Source of the DNA: Mucilaginibacter sp. MD40
Lineage (GTDB): Bacteria > Bacteroidota > Bacteroidia > Sphingobacteriales > Sphingobacteriaceae
Assembly (NCBI RefSeq): GCF_002288635.1
Contig: NZ_NRSW01000001.1
Coordinates: forward strand, 1,519,522-1,583,521
DNA length: 64,000 nucleotides
Direction of reading: 5' to 3'
The notes beneath the pieces are model-generated. The model was given only the letters and a program-made list of their open reading frames with translations, ran no database searches and had not been told where the DNA came from. Of the stretch, positions 25,841 through 33,683 are shown in pieces. Both the position numbers and the translations under genes were made by a program. Positions within the stretch are counted from its first letter, which is position 1; each line of letters starts with the position of its first letter.

Positions 25841-27895
25841 TTACTCCACCGGATCTATCCAGTTGCCGTCTTCTTTAATAATGTTGATGAGTTCGTCCAG
25901 CGCGTTGTCTGTATTCACGTTCTTTTTCACTACTTCTTTGCCACGGTAGAGGGTAATTTTATCCGGACCGGAGCCTACATAGCCGTAATCGGCATCGGCC
26001 ATTTCGCCGGGACCGTTCACGATGCAGCCCATAATGCCAATTTTTAGCCCTTTAAGGTGGCTGGTGCGGCTGCGGATCATTTGCGTAGTGATCATGAGGT
26101 CGAACAAGGTACGGCCGCAGCTTGGGCAGGATATGTACTCGGTTTTGGATATGCGCGAGCGGGTGGCCTGCAATATGCCAAACGAGGTTGAGGTAATTAC
26201 TTTCGCGGGTAGCAGCGGAGCGTCTATCCAGATACCATCGCCAAAGCCATCAACCAGTAAAGCGCCAAGATCGGTTGAGGCAAAGAGTTGTAACTGGGTA
26301 TCAAGGTCAGTTTGTCCATTGTCCATGGTCGATGGTTCATGGTTTTTTTGACTTAAATCGTAATCACGCTTAACAATCACCGGTACATCCAGGCCCATTT
26401 CCAGCATTTTCAGGAAGAAGGAACGCTGGTCGGCCATGCCATGCAGTTCGGTTGTTTCCAGCACAAATACCAGCGAATGGTCCAAAGGGATGGCGCCAAA
26501 AGCATCGGTATCCAGATCGGTAGGAACAACGCGTACCAGGTTAAGCGCCGATGAACGGTCCACATCTGCCGCGATGTATTCTTCCAGGGTGAACAGCGGA
26601 TGGCATAGCGTTTTATTAGCGAGCTTTTTCCAGGTGTTGTAATTGTACAACTGGCGCAGATTACCCGGCATGTTAAACGATGGCAGCATGTCGCCCATAA
26701 ACACAAAATCAACCGACTGCTCGGCCATGTTGTATTTATCCAGCAAAGGCGAATAAATATATCCGGCAGCATCCAGCACCGCGGCGTCCTTAAGGTTGGC
26801 GTTCTCCAGGTTAAGCACTACACGCGGAACCATGTGCCCGCCTATAAACGCGTTGGCCTCGTAAGTTTCGCGCTTTTTGTATTCGTAGGGGGAGTATAAG
26901 TTAGAACGGTTAAAGGTTAAAGGCGAAAGGTTTTCTCTTTGCTTTTCATAGTCATTACCTTTTACCTTTCGCCTTTCATCCTCGGCCCTTAAAGCATAGC
27001 GCTGCACTAAAGCTATAGCCACAGGCGCTTCTGCTTCGGGTTCTTCGGTGAGCGATACGCGTACGGTATCGCCGAGGCCGTCCTCAAGCAATGTGCCAAT
27101 ACCCACGGCTGATTTGATACGGCCATCCTCGCCGTCGCCGGCTTCGGTAACGCCCAGGTGCAGCGGATAGTTCATACCTTCGGCCACCATGCTCTCTACC
27201 AGCAAGCGGTAAGCCTGTACCATTACCTGCGGGTTGCTGCTTTTCATAGATACCACCAGGTTATAGTAGTTCAGTTCCTCACACATGCGGATAAACTCCA
27301 TGGCACTCTCTACCATGCCCTGCGGGGTATCGCCGTAACGGCTCATGATACGGTCGCTCAGCGAGCCGTGGTTGGTGCCTATGCGCATGGCAGTGCCATA
27401 TTCCTTGCAAACACCCACCAAAGGTTTAAACTTCTGGAAAATGCGTTCCAACTCGGCCTTGTATTCGAGGTCGGTATAGTCTATCTGGTCAAATTTCTTT
27501 TTATCGGCATAATTGCCGGGGTTCACACGCACTTTCTCTACTATGCGCGCGGCTACCTCGGCGGCGTTGGGGGTAAAGTGAATATCAGCCACCAGCGGCA
27601 CGTTACAACCCCTCATGCGGAGCTGTTTTTTGATCTCGGCCAGGTTGTTGGCCTCTTTAATGCTTGGCGCGGTAATGCGTACATATTCGCAGCCGGCGTT
27701 AACCATGCGGATGGTTTGCTCTACGGTACCAATGGTGTCCATGGTATCGGTAGTGGTCATGCTTTGTATGCGGATAGGGTTGCTGCCGCCCATAGGCACA
27801 TCGCCAATAAATACCTCGCGCGTAACAAAGCGCGAATAATCTGTTAACGAATTACAATATTTACCGGGAAGCACTTTAACAGCATCAGCATTCAT
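25841..27895 (-). CDS. ispG: 4-hydroxy-3-methylbut-2-enyl diphosphate synthase IspG (GcpE), long form with repeat-like insertions
   Basis: 684 aa, the three-domain Bacteroidota/plant-type IspG. It makes HMBPP from MEcPP in the non-mevalonate isoprenoid pathway using a [4Fe-4S] cluster. Core features: IRIQSMTTTDTMD, the TIM-barrel VADIHFTPN and KVRVNPGN, LHLGVTEAGDGEDGRIKSA, and the cluster ligands C590/C593 (ISCPSCGRT) and C624 (GCIVNGPGEM). Two stretches, residues about 307-326 and 518-528, look like in-frame short repeats rather than conserved protein (see findings). They lie in linkers, so the enzyme is probably functional. Confidence 0.96.
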   Translation of the reverse strand: MNADAVKVLPGKYCNSLTDYSRFVTREVFIGDVPMGGSNPIRIQSMTTTDTMDTIGTVEQTIRMVNAGCEYVRITAPSIKEANNLAEIKKQLRMRGCNVPLVADIHFTPNAAEVAARIVEKVRVNPGNYADKKKFDQIDYTDLEYKAELERIFQKFKPLVGVCKEYGTAMRIGTNHGSLSDRIMSRYGDTPQGMVESAMEFIRMCEELNYYNLVVSMKSSNPQVMVQAYRLLVESMVAEGMNYPLHLGVTEAGDGEDGRIKSAVGIGTLLEDGLGDTVRVSLTEEPEAEAPVAIALVQRYALRAEDERRKVKGNDYEKQRENLSPLTFNRSNLYSPYEYKKRETYEANAFIGGHMVPRVVLNLENANLKDAAVLDAAGYIYSPLLDKYNMAEQSVDFVFMGDMLPSFNMPGNLRQLYNYNTWKKLANKTLCHPLFTLEEYIAADVDRSSALNLVRVVPTDLDTDAFGAIPLDHSLVFVLETTELHGMADQRSFFLKMLEMGLDVPVIVKRDYDLSQKNHEPSTMDNGQTDLDTQLQLFASTDLGALLVDGFGDGIWIDAPLLPAKVITSTSFGILQATRSRISKTEYISCPSCGRTLFDLMITTQMIRSRTSHLKGLKIGIMGCIVNGPGEMADADYGYVGSGPDKITLYRGKEVVKKNVNTDNALDELINIIKEDGNWIDPVE
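26314..26342. repeat. CCATGGTCGATGG-type direct repeat inside ispG
   Basis: Imperfect tandem words GTCCATTGTCC, ATGGTCGATGG and TTCATGG, coding for residues about 518-528 of IspG. It has the look of intergenic low-complexity repeats but keeps the frame. Confidence 0.5.
26919..26976. repeat. Inverted repeat AAAGGCGAAAGGT inside ispG
   Basis: Perfect 13-base arms at 26919-26931 and 26964-26976, with further GGTTAAAGG / CCTTTTACC repetition around them. It encodes a charged linker (KVKGNDYEKQRENLSP) in IspG. Confidence 0.6.
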
Positions 27896-27996
27896 GCAGG
27901 CGTGGAATTAGATAAGCACAAATTTACGAAAGAAGTTTAGAAGTTAAACGTTATTAAGTAGTATGATGTTCTGGCAACATTTAGTTAAATTTGAAT

Positions 27997-28140
27997 ATGG
28001 CAACGCAATTTGTAACCGATGATTCTGAACTAACAGATGAATATAAAGAAATGATGGATGCGATGCTGCAGCAGATAGAAAATGGAACAGCAATGTATGT
28101 ATCTGCGGATTATATCGAGAATAAGTTTATTCCTGAATGA
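27997..28140 (+). CDS. Small hypothetical ORF (47 aa)
   Basis: ATG at 27997 opens a 47-residue acidic protein (MATQFVTDDSELTDEYKEMM, then DAMLQQIENGTAMYVSADYI and a short tail). A TAAATTTG -7 box (27986-27993) lies 3 bases before the ATG, which would give a nearly leaderless mRNA. The helical, Met/Glu-rich composition resembles small antitoxins, but no family is recognised. Just after the stop another frame reads FKVQAALQEVFQINKQ before a stop at 28197, perhaps a remnant of a second small gene. The rest of the 27896-28269 gap shows nothing clear. Confidence 0.4.
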   Translation: MATQFVTDDSELTDEYKEMMDAMLQQIENGTAMYVSADYIENKFIPE

Positions 28141-28269
28141 GATACGGTTTAAAGTACAGGCGGCATTACAAGAGGTATTTCAAATAAACAAACAATAGTT
28201 GTAACGTTTGTGTGCATTTACACGTTTTTTGGTAGTGTAAAGGCTATATTAGGGCTTTACCAATAAGCG

Positions 28270-29070
28270 ATGATGAAACGTTTTGTACCCCTTATTTTAT
28301 TCGCCGCCTTATATTGCAGTTGTAATAACGACCAGCAAAGTACTGATAAACCTCTTAACCAGTCGGCTACTTTGATACAGCAGTTTAAACCGATCATACA
28401 GGGCGTTTGGGTAAAGAAGGATTATATAAAAAAGGTGAAAAAAAGTAAGTCGCCGCTGGAGGCCGCCGAAAGGAGCAAGGGCATTACCCTGATGCTGATA
28501 GACACCCTAAAGATGAGCGGCGAAAATATTGAGGTGCCACTTATACGCGATAACCACGAAGCAGGTAAGGAAACGCTGACCTTTGAGCCGGGACGCAATA
28601 CCACCACCATTATGTTTGGGAAAGATGAGCTGAGCTATAAACTCAAAAAAGACACCACGCTTATCATCTACCATTACAATGCCGATACCCGCGAAACCGA
28701 TCTGAACCAGTACATTAAAGTATCAGACAAAGCACCCGCATCCGGCTTTGCAGCCGGCATGGACGTGGCTATTAACCAGGCCATCATCGCCGGCCGTTAC
28801 GAGGGTACCGATGCAAGCGGAAAAAAAATAGCGGTAACTTTTACCGACGACGGTAAAGTGAGCGGCCTGCCGGGTTTAAGCACCTATTTTGTACAGAACT
28901 ACTTTGGCGCGCATCCCGAAAGCGGGCACGATGAGTTGATATTTAACCAGGGTGCCCCGGGCCAGAAAGTCTACTCGTTCATATTGCACAAAAAAGCACT
29001 GCGCTTGTATAATGATGCCGCGCAGATCAAGTCAAACAAGCCTTCATTTACGCTTAACCGTAAAAGGTAG
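28270..29070 (+). CDS. Hypothetical lipoprotein (266 aa)
   Basis: The signal ends in AALYCSCNNDQQ with a lipobox cysteine (LYCSC). Two successive ATGs open the frame; the first is used. The mature part is beta-rich with no recognised catalytic motif (VKKDYIKKVKKSKSPLEAAE, TTIMFGKDELSYKL, AVTFTDDGKVSGLPGLSTYF). It resembles small envelope lipoproteins of unknown function. It is convergent with the dehydrogenase gene with a 5-base gap and no separate terminator. Confidence 0.75.
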   Translation: MMKRFVPLILFAALYCSCNNDQQSTDKPLNQSATLIQQFKPIIQGVWVKKDYIKKVKKSKSPLEAAERSKGITLMLIDTLKMSGENIEVPLIRDNHEAGKETLTFEPGRNTTTIMFGKDELSYKLKKDTTLIIYHYNADTRETDLNQYIKVSDKAPASGFAAGMDVAINQAIIAGRYEGTDASGKKIAVTFTDDGKVSGLPGLSTYFVQNYFGAHPESGHDELIFNQGAPGQKVYSFILHKKALRLYNDAAQIKSNKPSFTLNRKR

Positions 29071-29075
29071 GTAAC

Positions 29076-29936
29076 TTAGGCCTGGCTATCCAAATATTTG
29101 TAAATGGCTATAAGGTCCTCGTCACCATGTTGCTCCGCGGCCGCTTCAAAGGTTTCCAACGCGGTTTTGCCCAGTGGGGTGGTCAAACCAATATCCCGCG
29201 ATAGTTTCAGGTCTTTCAAAATATTTTTCAGGCTGAATGCCGGTTTAAAGTTGTCGTTTACAATGGCCTCGCCTTTTAATTTGGTATAGGGGTTAGCAAT
29301 AGCGGCATTACCCAAAAGCTCCAGTAATACCTGTGGTTCTATCCCGTTGTTTTTTGCCAGGATAATAGCCTCTGCCAGGCCTTGTGTATAAAAGCTTAAT
29401 AAGGTATTAATGGCCAGCTTTGCGGCATTACCTGCACCGGTGTCGCCAACATTTACAGCCAGTTTACCCATGGTTTCCAATACCGGTTTAACCTTTTCAA
29501 ATACGCTTTGTTCGCCACCAGCCATTATTACCAGTTGTGCGGTTTCGGCCTGTTTTACACTGCCTGATACCGGCGCGTCCAAATAGCTTAAGCCATGTTG
29601 CTGGCAACTTTGCGCCATTTCTTTACTGATGGCCGGCGATACCGTACTCATGTTGATGATCACTTTTCCCTCGGCTTTAGCGGTTAGCAAACCATTCTCT
29701 CCCTCAAAAATATCACGGATGGCCTTATCATCTGTCACCATAATCACGACCACATCTGATTGTGCCAATAACTCTTTAGGGCTTGATGCGGTATTTGCGC
29801 CCTGCTCTTTTAACCCCGCCTCTTTATCTTTACTGCGGTTATATACGGTAAGCGGGTAACCTGCTTTAAGCAATTGCTGCGACATTGGTGTTCCCATCAG
29901 GCCGAGGCCTATCCAGCCGATCTTTGTTGTGTTCAT
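29076..29936 (-). CDS. NAD(P)-dependent beta-hydroxyacid dehydrogenase family protein
   Basis: 286 aa. Rossmann motif GLGLMGTPMS (11-20), the substrate loop DAPVSGSVKQAE, and the catalytic lysine in GAGNAAKLAINTLLSF place it in the 3-hydroxyisobutyrate dehydrogenase / tartronate semialdehyde reductase / succinic-semialdehyde (GHBDH-type) group. VYNRSK after strand 2 suggests NADPH. The physiological substrate is uncertain. It starts 3 bases after the kinase-like gene, so both are in one operon. Confidence 0.9.
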   Translation of the reverse strand: MNTTKIGWIGLGLMGTPMSQQLLKAGYPLTVYNRSKDKEAGLKEQGANTASSPKELLAQSDVVVIMVTDDKAIRDIFEGENGLLTAKAEGKVIINMSTVSPAISKEMAQSCQQHGLSYLDAPVSGSVKQAETAQLVIMAGGEQSVFEKVKPVLETMGKLAVNVGDTGAGNAAKLAINTLLSFYTQGLAEAIILAKNNGIEPQVLLELLGNAAIANPYTKLKGEAIVNDNFKPAFSLKNILKDLKLSRDIGLTTPLGKTALETFEAAAEQHGDEDLIAIYKYLDSQA

Positions 29937-29939
29937 AAA

Positions 29940-30932
29940 TTATGATGTAATTACGTGGTCGTCGAAATATTTCTTAACTAACAAATTAATAAACCGTTTT
30001 AAGTGCGTTTCGTTTAAAAAAACGTTAGACCAGTTTTCAAATCTTTCGCATTGCACACCCAGGTAAAAGATATACATGCTAACGCCCAGCATCGGGATCA
30101 GGCGGCGCTCTTCGGCGTTAATAGGCGAGATGCTTTCATATCCTGCTAAAAAGCTATTCAGCTTTTCGTTACGCTCCTCTTCAACCTTTTCTGTGCTGTA
30201 AAGTTGCAGAATATAGTAGGCAATGTCTAAACAAAGCCATCCGTTACCGCAAAAGTCAAAATCAAACAGTGTTACCTTACCATCTGCGGTGATATTCATG
30301 TTATCAAACCAAATATCCATATGCACCGCGCCTTTTCGCAATTGGCTATCATTTGCGCCGGCCCATAGTTTAATCAATTCTTCCCGGGCAGAAAGCATCC
30401 ATTGCATCTCGTCGGAATTTGCCGGCAGGAAATTCTTTATTTGCTCTACAGATCTTTGCAGCATTAATTCTGCCGTGTAGGTAGTTCGTTCAAGCGGTAA
30501 ATGCTCCGTCAATCGATGTATCTCAGCCATGGTCCGCCCAATGGAGTAGTGGATATTTGCCGGAAAGTTCAATAGTTTCTCACCATCGGCATAAGTGAAC
30601 AATACACCATAACGCATGCCCTCGGGAGCATGTATTTCCTGAATGTAAATGCCGCTGGTATCGGGAAGGGCATAAGAAGCGGGTATTTGGTTATTCTTTA
30701 GCAGATCAAGCAAGCGCAACTCTTCTTCAATCTCCAGCCTGGTGCGCCAGCCAAAACTATAAACCCTGAATATATATTTCTGCCTGTCCTGGTCATTGAT
30801 CAGATAGCTGTGGTTAACGCCTGCCTTCAGCAGTTTGCAGGTGATACTCGTATTTAAACCGTACGCATCCTGTACAAATTGCGCTAAATGGTTGGGCGAA
30901 ATAATAGAACTGACAACAGGGAAAGTATGCAT
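29940..30932 (-). CDS. Aminoglycoside-phosphotransferase-fold kinase
   Basis: 330 aa protein-kinase-like fold. Brenner motif HMDIWFDNMNI (catalytic Asp), the metal-binding LFDFDFCG, and a small N-lobe with NHSYLINDQDRQKYIFRVYS are visible. The overall order fits homoserine-kinase-type or choline/aminoglycoside kinases, which phosphorylate small hydroxyl metabolites with ATP. Nothing points to antibiotic resistance. It leads a two-gene operon with the dehydrogenase downstream. Confidence 0.82.
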   Translation of the reverse strand: MHTFPVVSSIISPNHLAQFVQDAYGLNTSITCKLLKAGVNHSYLINDQDRQKYIFRVYSFGWRTRLEIEEELRLLDLLKNNQIPASYALPDTSGIYIQEIHAPEGMRYGVLFTYADGEKLLNFPANIHYSIGRTMAEIHRLTEHLPLERTTYTAELMLQRSVEQIKNFLPANSDEMQWMLSAREELIKLWAGANDSQLRKGAVHMDIWFDNMNITADGKVTLFDFDFCGNGWLCLDIAYYILQLYSTEKVEEERNEKLNSFLAGYESISPINAEERRLIPMLGVSMYIFYLGVQCERFENWSNVFLNETHLKRFINLLVKKYFDDHVITS

Positions 30933-30961
30933 AGCTTTAAATAATGGGGGTACAAAGAAAC

Positions 30962-30992
30962 AAAAAACGCCACTGCTTACAGGCAGTGGCGT
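30962..30992 (-). terminator. Rho-independent terminator after the 50-aa gene
   Basis: ACGCCACTGC (30967-30976) pairs with GCAGTGGCGT (30983-30992). The A-run at 30962-30967 becomes a U-run on the minus-strand transcript from 31176. Confidence 0.8.
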
Positions 30993-31023
30993 AAAATATT
31001 TTAATATCAGGTTTATTCCCGTG

Positions 31024-31176
31024 CTATTTCTTTTTGCTGGTCTCGGTCACCTTCTGCTCGGCTTGCTTTACCTCGTCCTTTTCGCTAAGCGGCATTTCGG
31101 TGTGTAGTTTTTTCTCCGATTCTGTTAGCGGTTCTGCGCTGTCTTTGCCTGTTTTTTTATCTTTTGATGATGACAT
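31024..31176 (-). CDS. Small highly charged protein (50 aa)
   Basis: ATG at 31176 preceded by GGGAGG about 9 bases upstream, a strong Shine-Dalgarno that is unusual in Bacteroidota. The product (MSSSKDKKTGKDSAEPLTES, then KKLHTEMPL and an EQKVTETSKKK tail) is Lys/Glu/Ser-rich, has no hydrophobic segment and is probably disordered. A strong terminator follows the stop. RBS plus terminator argue that it is a real gene. Function unknown; it may be a stress-type hydrophilic protein (inference). Confidence 0.6.
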   Translation of the reverse strand: MSSSKDKKTGKDSAEPLTESEKKLHTEMPLSEKDEVKQAEQKVTETSKKK

Positions 31177-31261
31177 AATGTTATACCTCCCTAAAGAAAT
31201 AACTTTACGGCTTTACAAAAAGTTTATAAAAAGGCTAATTTTAAAGGTGTTTAAACGCGTA

Positions 31262-31753
31262 TTAGGGCTTGATTTTTCTCAACTCGGTTTTTATTTCCTG
31301 CAATTGTTGCTGTGCCTGCCTGTTCTCCAGATAAAAATAAATAGCGCAGGCTAAAAATACTTTTCCTAAAATAAAAACCGCCGCGAATACCCATTTCCAT
31401 GCTTTATGTATGCGCATGAAACTCGATTCGGCCTCTACCTCAATATATTGCTGCCCGTTGTCACGGCCAGTGCTTCGGGGATTGGCTTCTTCTTTTTCGA
31501 TAAATGGCTGCACGTGTTTGTTGCGCAGCATAATTTCATCAATGCTGTCAGAAATTTTATCCCAGGTACGTGCGGGTGGTTCAACGGCCATGTGCCTGGC
31601 CAGGTGTTCCATATCGGCTTCCAGCTCCTGTAATGCCCTACTCACTTCAGGATACTCTGTTTTCATACGCATCAACTCCTCTACTTCTTTTTCAGATGCA
31701 GAGCCTGTTACGTAAGCCTCCAAAATGCCGCTGTTAATGTACTGCTGTATCAT
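31262..31753 (-). CDS. Anti-sigma factor-like membrane protein
   Basis: 163 aa. The N-terminal ~70 residues (IQQYINSGILEAYVTGSASE, KEVEELMRMKTEYPEVSRAL) match the cytosolic sigma-binding part of Bacteroidota RskA/anti-sigma proteins. One membrane helix follows (WKWVFAAVFILGKVFLACAI) with a short coiled-coil tail outside. It overlaps the upstream sigma-like gene by 4 bases (ATGA), the usual sigma/anti-sigma arrangement. The periplasmic part is only ~25 residues, shorter than typical RskA forms, so it may sense membrane or partner state. Confidence 0.75.
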   Translation of the reverse strand: MIQQYINSGILEAYVTGSASEKEVEELMRMKTEYPEVSRALQELEADMEHLARHMAVEPPARTWDKISDSIDEIMLRNKHVQPFIEKEEANPRSTGRDNGQQYIEVEAESSFMRIHKAWKWVFAAVFILGKVFLACAIYFYLENRQAQQQLQEIKTELRKIKP

Positions 31754-32211
31754 TTACGGTTACTCCTGATTATGTTGAACGATTGTTTTAAGATTTGCCT
31801 TATGGTGTATTCGTCCTTGCTTAATTCATTAGCTAATTGCGCTATGCTTTTGCCGTGATAGTGTAAACCGCAAAAAACAAGCTGCTGTTCCTCATTCATC
31901 AAACCGGTTACCCTGTTGGCAGGTTGCACGGCGCGATCGGTAATAGTATTATGCACCTGGCACAACTGTTTACGGGCATAACTCTGTAACCTGCAATAAA
32001 CACTGCCATTATCCGGGTTAAAAATATCCTGGATATCATTGGCTTGTAAGCCGGTGAAAATATCGATCAGATATTTTTCCGCCACAGTTCTGTCTTTAAC
32101 TACTTCAACAATATAACCGAGCAGCATGCCGCTATAGCTGGTGTAGAGCGACTGCTTTGCTTGTTTAATTGAAGGTAAAGAAGTTTCAGTGTATGTTAAC
32201 TGTTCTTTCAA
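31750..32211 (-). CDS. Degenerate ECF-type RNA polymerase sigma factor
   Basis: 153 aa, short for the family. A region-2-like segment (LYTSYSGMLLGYIVEVVKDR, then AEKYLIDIFTGL) and a region-4-like HTH (MNEEQQLVFCGLHYHGKSIA, then QLANELSKDEYTIRQ) are visible. The usual acidic and aromatic residues for -10 melting are weak, so it may be an atypical sigma or a DNA-binding derivative. Co-transcribed with the anti-sigma gene. A promoter box and an 18-base palindrome lie upstream. Confidence 0.65.
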   Translation of the reverse strand: MKEQLTYTETSLPSIKQAKQSLYTSYSGMLLGYIVEVVKDRTVAEKYLIDIFTGLQANDIQDIFNPDNGSVYCRLQSYARKQLCQVHNTITDRAVQPANRVTGLMNEEQQLVFCGLHYHGKSIAQLANELSKDEYTIRQILKQSFNIIRSNRK

Positions 32212-32242
32212 ATTAAAACCAAGTTAGTTAGTAAGGGATAGT

Positions 32243-32272
32243 CAAAAATATTTAATATTATTTAAATAATAT
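32243..32272 (-). promoter_or_regulatory. -7 box and 18-base perfect palindrome upstream of the sigma-like gene
   Basis: Minus-strand TATTTTTG (32243-32250, exact TAnnTTTG). Four bases upstream lies the perfect palindrome ATATTATTTAAATAATAT (32255-32272). It is well placed as an operator or a UP-like element for the sigma/anti-sigma operon. Confidence 0.5.
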
Positions 32273-32357
32273 CACATCCACCTTGCTAAAAAATACAGCG
32301 ATAATTATTAATGGATTGCATCCCTTATTTGCTCATGCAACGTTAAATATAGTTAAA

Positions 32358-32386
32358 TTGGTGGTTAAAATGCAAGGATAATTTTC
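32358..32386 (+). promoter_or_regulatory. Promoter TTG-N18-TAATTTTC
   Basis: TTG at 32358-32360 and TAATTTTC at 32379-32386 (one mismatch to TAnnTTTG), 20 bases before the ATG at 32407. Confidence 0.4.
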
Positions 32387-32406
32387 TTGAAACGTAAATT
32401 TACTTA

Positions 32407-33132
32407 ATGAGATTATTGCTGGTTGTTTTAATGGTGTGTTGTACATTATATGCGGCACAAGCCCAAAGCTCTGTGCAGGGTAAAGTTATGGAATACCAAA
32501 CCCGAATTGCTTTAAGAGGAGTAAGTATTGAAAACATAAACAACCACCACATAGTAGCAAATAATGCCGACGGCAGCTTTAGCATCTTGGCAAAGCCGGG
32601 TGATCTGGTAATATTTAAAGCGCCAGCCTACCAGCCTGATACTTTATTGATCACCGGCACGCGGTCCGTAGAGGTTTTTCTCCAGCCTGTTACGCATATG
32701 CTGAATGGGGTTAATGTTACCAGCACCACTACCAGCAATATGAGTACTTATTACGACCCGCAGTTTCATGGGCAGCCGGTGGTTTACGCGCGCGATAAGG
32801 ATTTGAATTTAAAAGGAGGGATTGTATGGCGTATACATTACTGGAAAAAGGATCAGAAAAAGAAAGATAAAATAGCGGCCCTTGAACAGCGCTATGCATT
32901 AATGGAGCAGATAGACAGTGTGTTTCAGCCCGAGAACCTATCTCAATACATTACCCTTGGCGAAGCGGATATGAAAAACTTTATAGCCCTTTATACACCT
33001 ACTCCTGAAATGGTGACATCGAAAAAGTTTGACCTGGTCACGTATCTGAATGATTGTTTAAAACAATACCGGGCGCTGCCGCCAGAAAAGCGGCAGCCGC
33101 CACCCGACTTGTTTCCAGGCGCTAACCCTTAA
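32407..33132 (+). CDS. Secreted protein with carboxypeptidase-regulatory-like domain
   Basis: 241 aa. Signal peptide (MRLLLVVLMVCCTLYAAQAQ). Residues ~22-95 form a CarboxypepD_reg-like beta-sandwich (SVQGKVMEYQTRIALRGVSI, NADGSFSILAKPGD, VEVFLQPV). The rest is a helical tail of unknown role, ending in a Pro-rich segment. The same first domain caps TonB-dependent receptors but here no barrel follows. Possibly an envelope accessory protein. Its last 11 bases overlap the end of the convergent gene at 33122. Confidence 0.8.
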   Translation: MRLLLVVLMVCCTLYAAQAQSSVQGKVMEYQTRIALRGVSIENINNHHIVANNADGSFSILAKPGDLVIFKAPAYQPDTLLITGTRSVEVFLQPVTHMLNGVNVTSTTTSNMSTYYDPQFHGQPVVYARDKDLNLKGGIVWRIHYWKKDQKKKDKIAALEQRYALMEQIDSVFQPENLSQYITLGEADMKNFIALYTPTPEMVTSKKFDLVTYLNDCLKQYRALPPEKRQPPPDLFPGANP

Positions 33133-33589
33133 ACAAGGCTACGCCGCTGCCAGCTTTAAAAGCTTCGCCGAAGGCGTCTTTTAATGGTGTGGTAAATTCC
33201 GGAAATTTATCTGCATGGTTTTGCATATAGCGGCTTGCTACAGAGGTAACCAGCGCGGCGAAGCCTCCTATCAGCATGCCGTTAAGCATACTTTGCCTGT
33301 TTTTGCGGAACACGGCCGCTCCCGCGAAAGCGCCCGCGGCCACGTGCATGGCTATCTTGTTCAGGCCGGGAGATTGGTTATGGTTGCGTTCGGCAACCTT
33401 AAGCACCTTTACCGCTACCGTAGTAACGGGTGCCTGTACAAATTTAAAAACGGGGTACGGCAATATCGGCGAAACACCATCATGGTAGTAGTGGCCCGCT
33501 ATAGCCGGGGCCGCGCTCGCACGTATGCCGGCCAGCGCTCCTAAGCCTATGGTTTGCCAAATGGGTTTGGTGTTGTTAAGCATGGGCAT
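33122..33589 (-). CDS. DUF4126-like membrane protein
   Basis: Start set at the ATG at 33589 (MPMLNNTKPIWQTIGLGALA); a TTG at 33610 or ATG at 33583 are alternatives. Small and hydrophobic, with GLGALAGIRASAAPAIAGHY at the N-terminus and helices around AMHVAAGAFAGAAVF and GMLIGGFAALVTSVASRYM. This resembles DUF4126 proteins, of unknown function. The 3' end overlaps the convergent gene by 11 bases. Confidence 0.7.
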   Translation of the reverse strand: MPMLNNTKPIWQTIGLGALAGIRASAAPAIAGHYYHDGVSPILPYPVFKFVQAPVTTVAVKVLKVAERNHNQSPGLNKIAMHVAAGAFAGAAVFRKNRQSMLNGMLIGGFAALVTSVASRYMQNHADKFPEFTTPLKDAFGEAFKAGSGVALFKG

Positions 33590-33683
33590 GTATGTTTGCC
33601 CTAACAACAATGGCCGCGTAAGTATGGTTTCGCTAAAAGCTAAATGTTATTACAACCTTAGCATGGTTGTAAACATTAACCTG

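Noticed and set aside
27158..27847. Plus-strand frame of 229 codons opposite ispG
   Set aside because: His/Val-rich translation without motifs, complementary to conserved IspG codons; a shadow frame.
28722..29070. Kinase at 29940-30932 as an antibiotic-resistance gene
   Set aside because: The aminoglycoside-phosphotransferase fold covers many small-molecule kinases, and the operon with a dehydrogenase points to metabolism.
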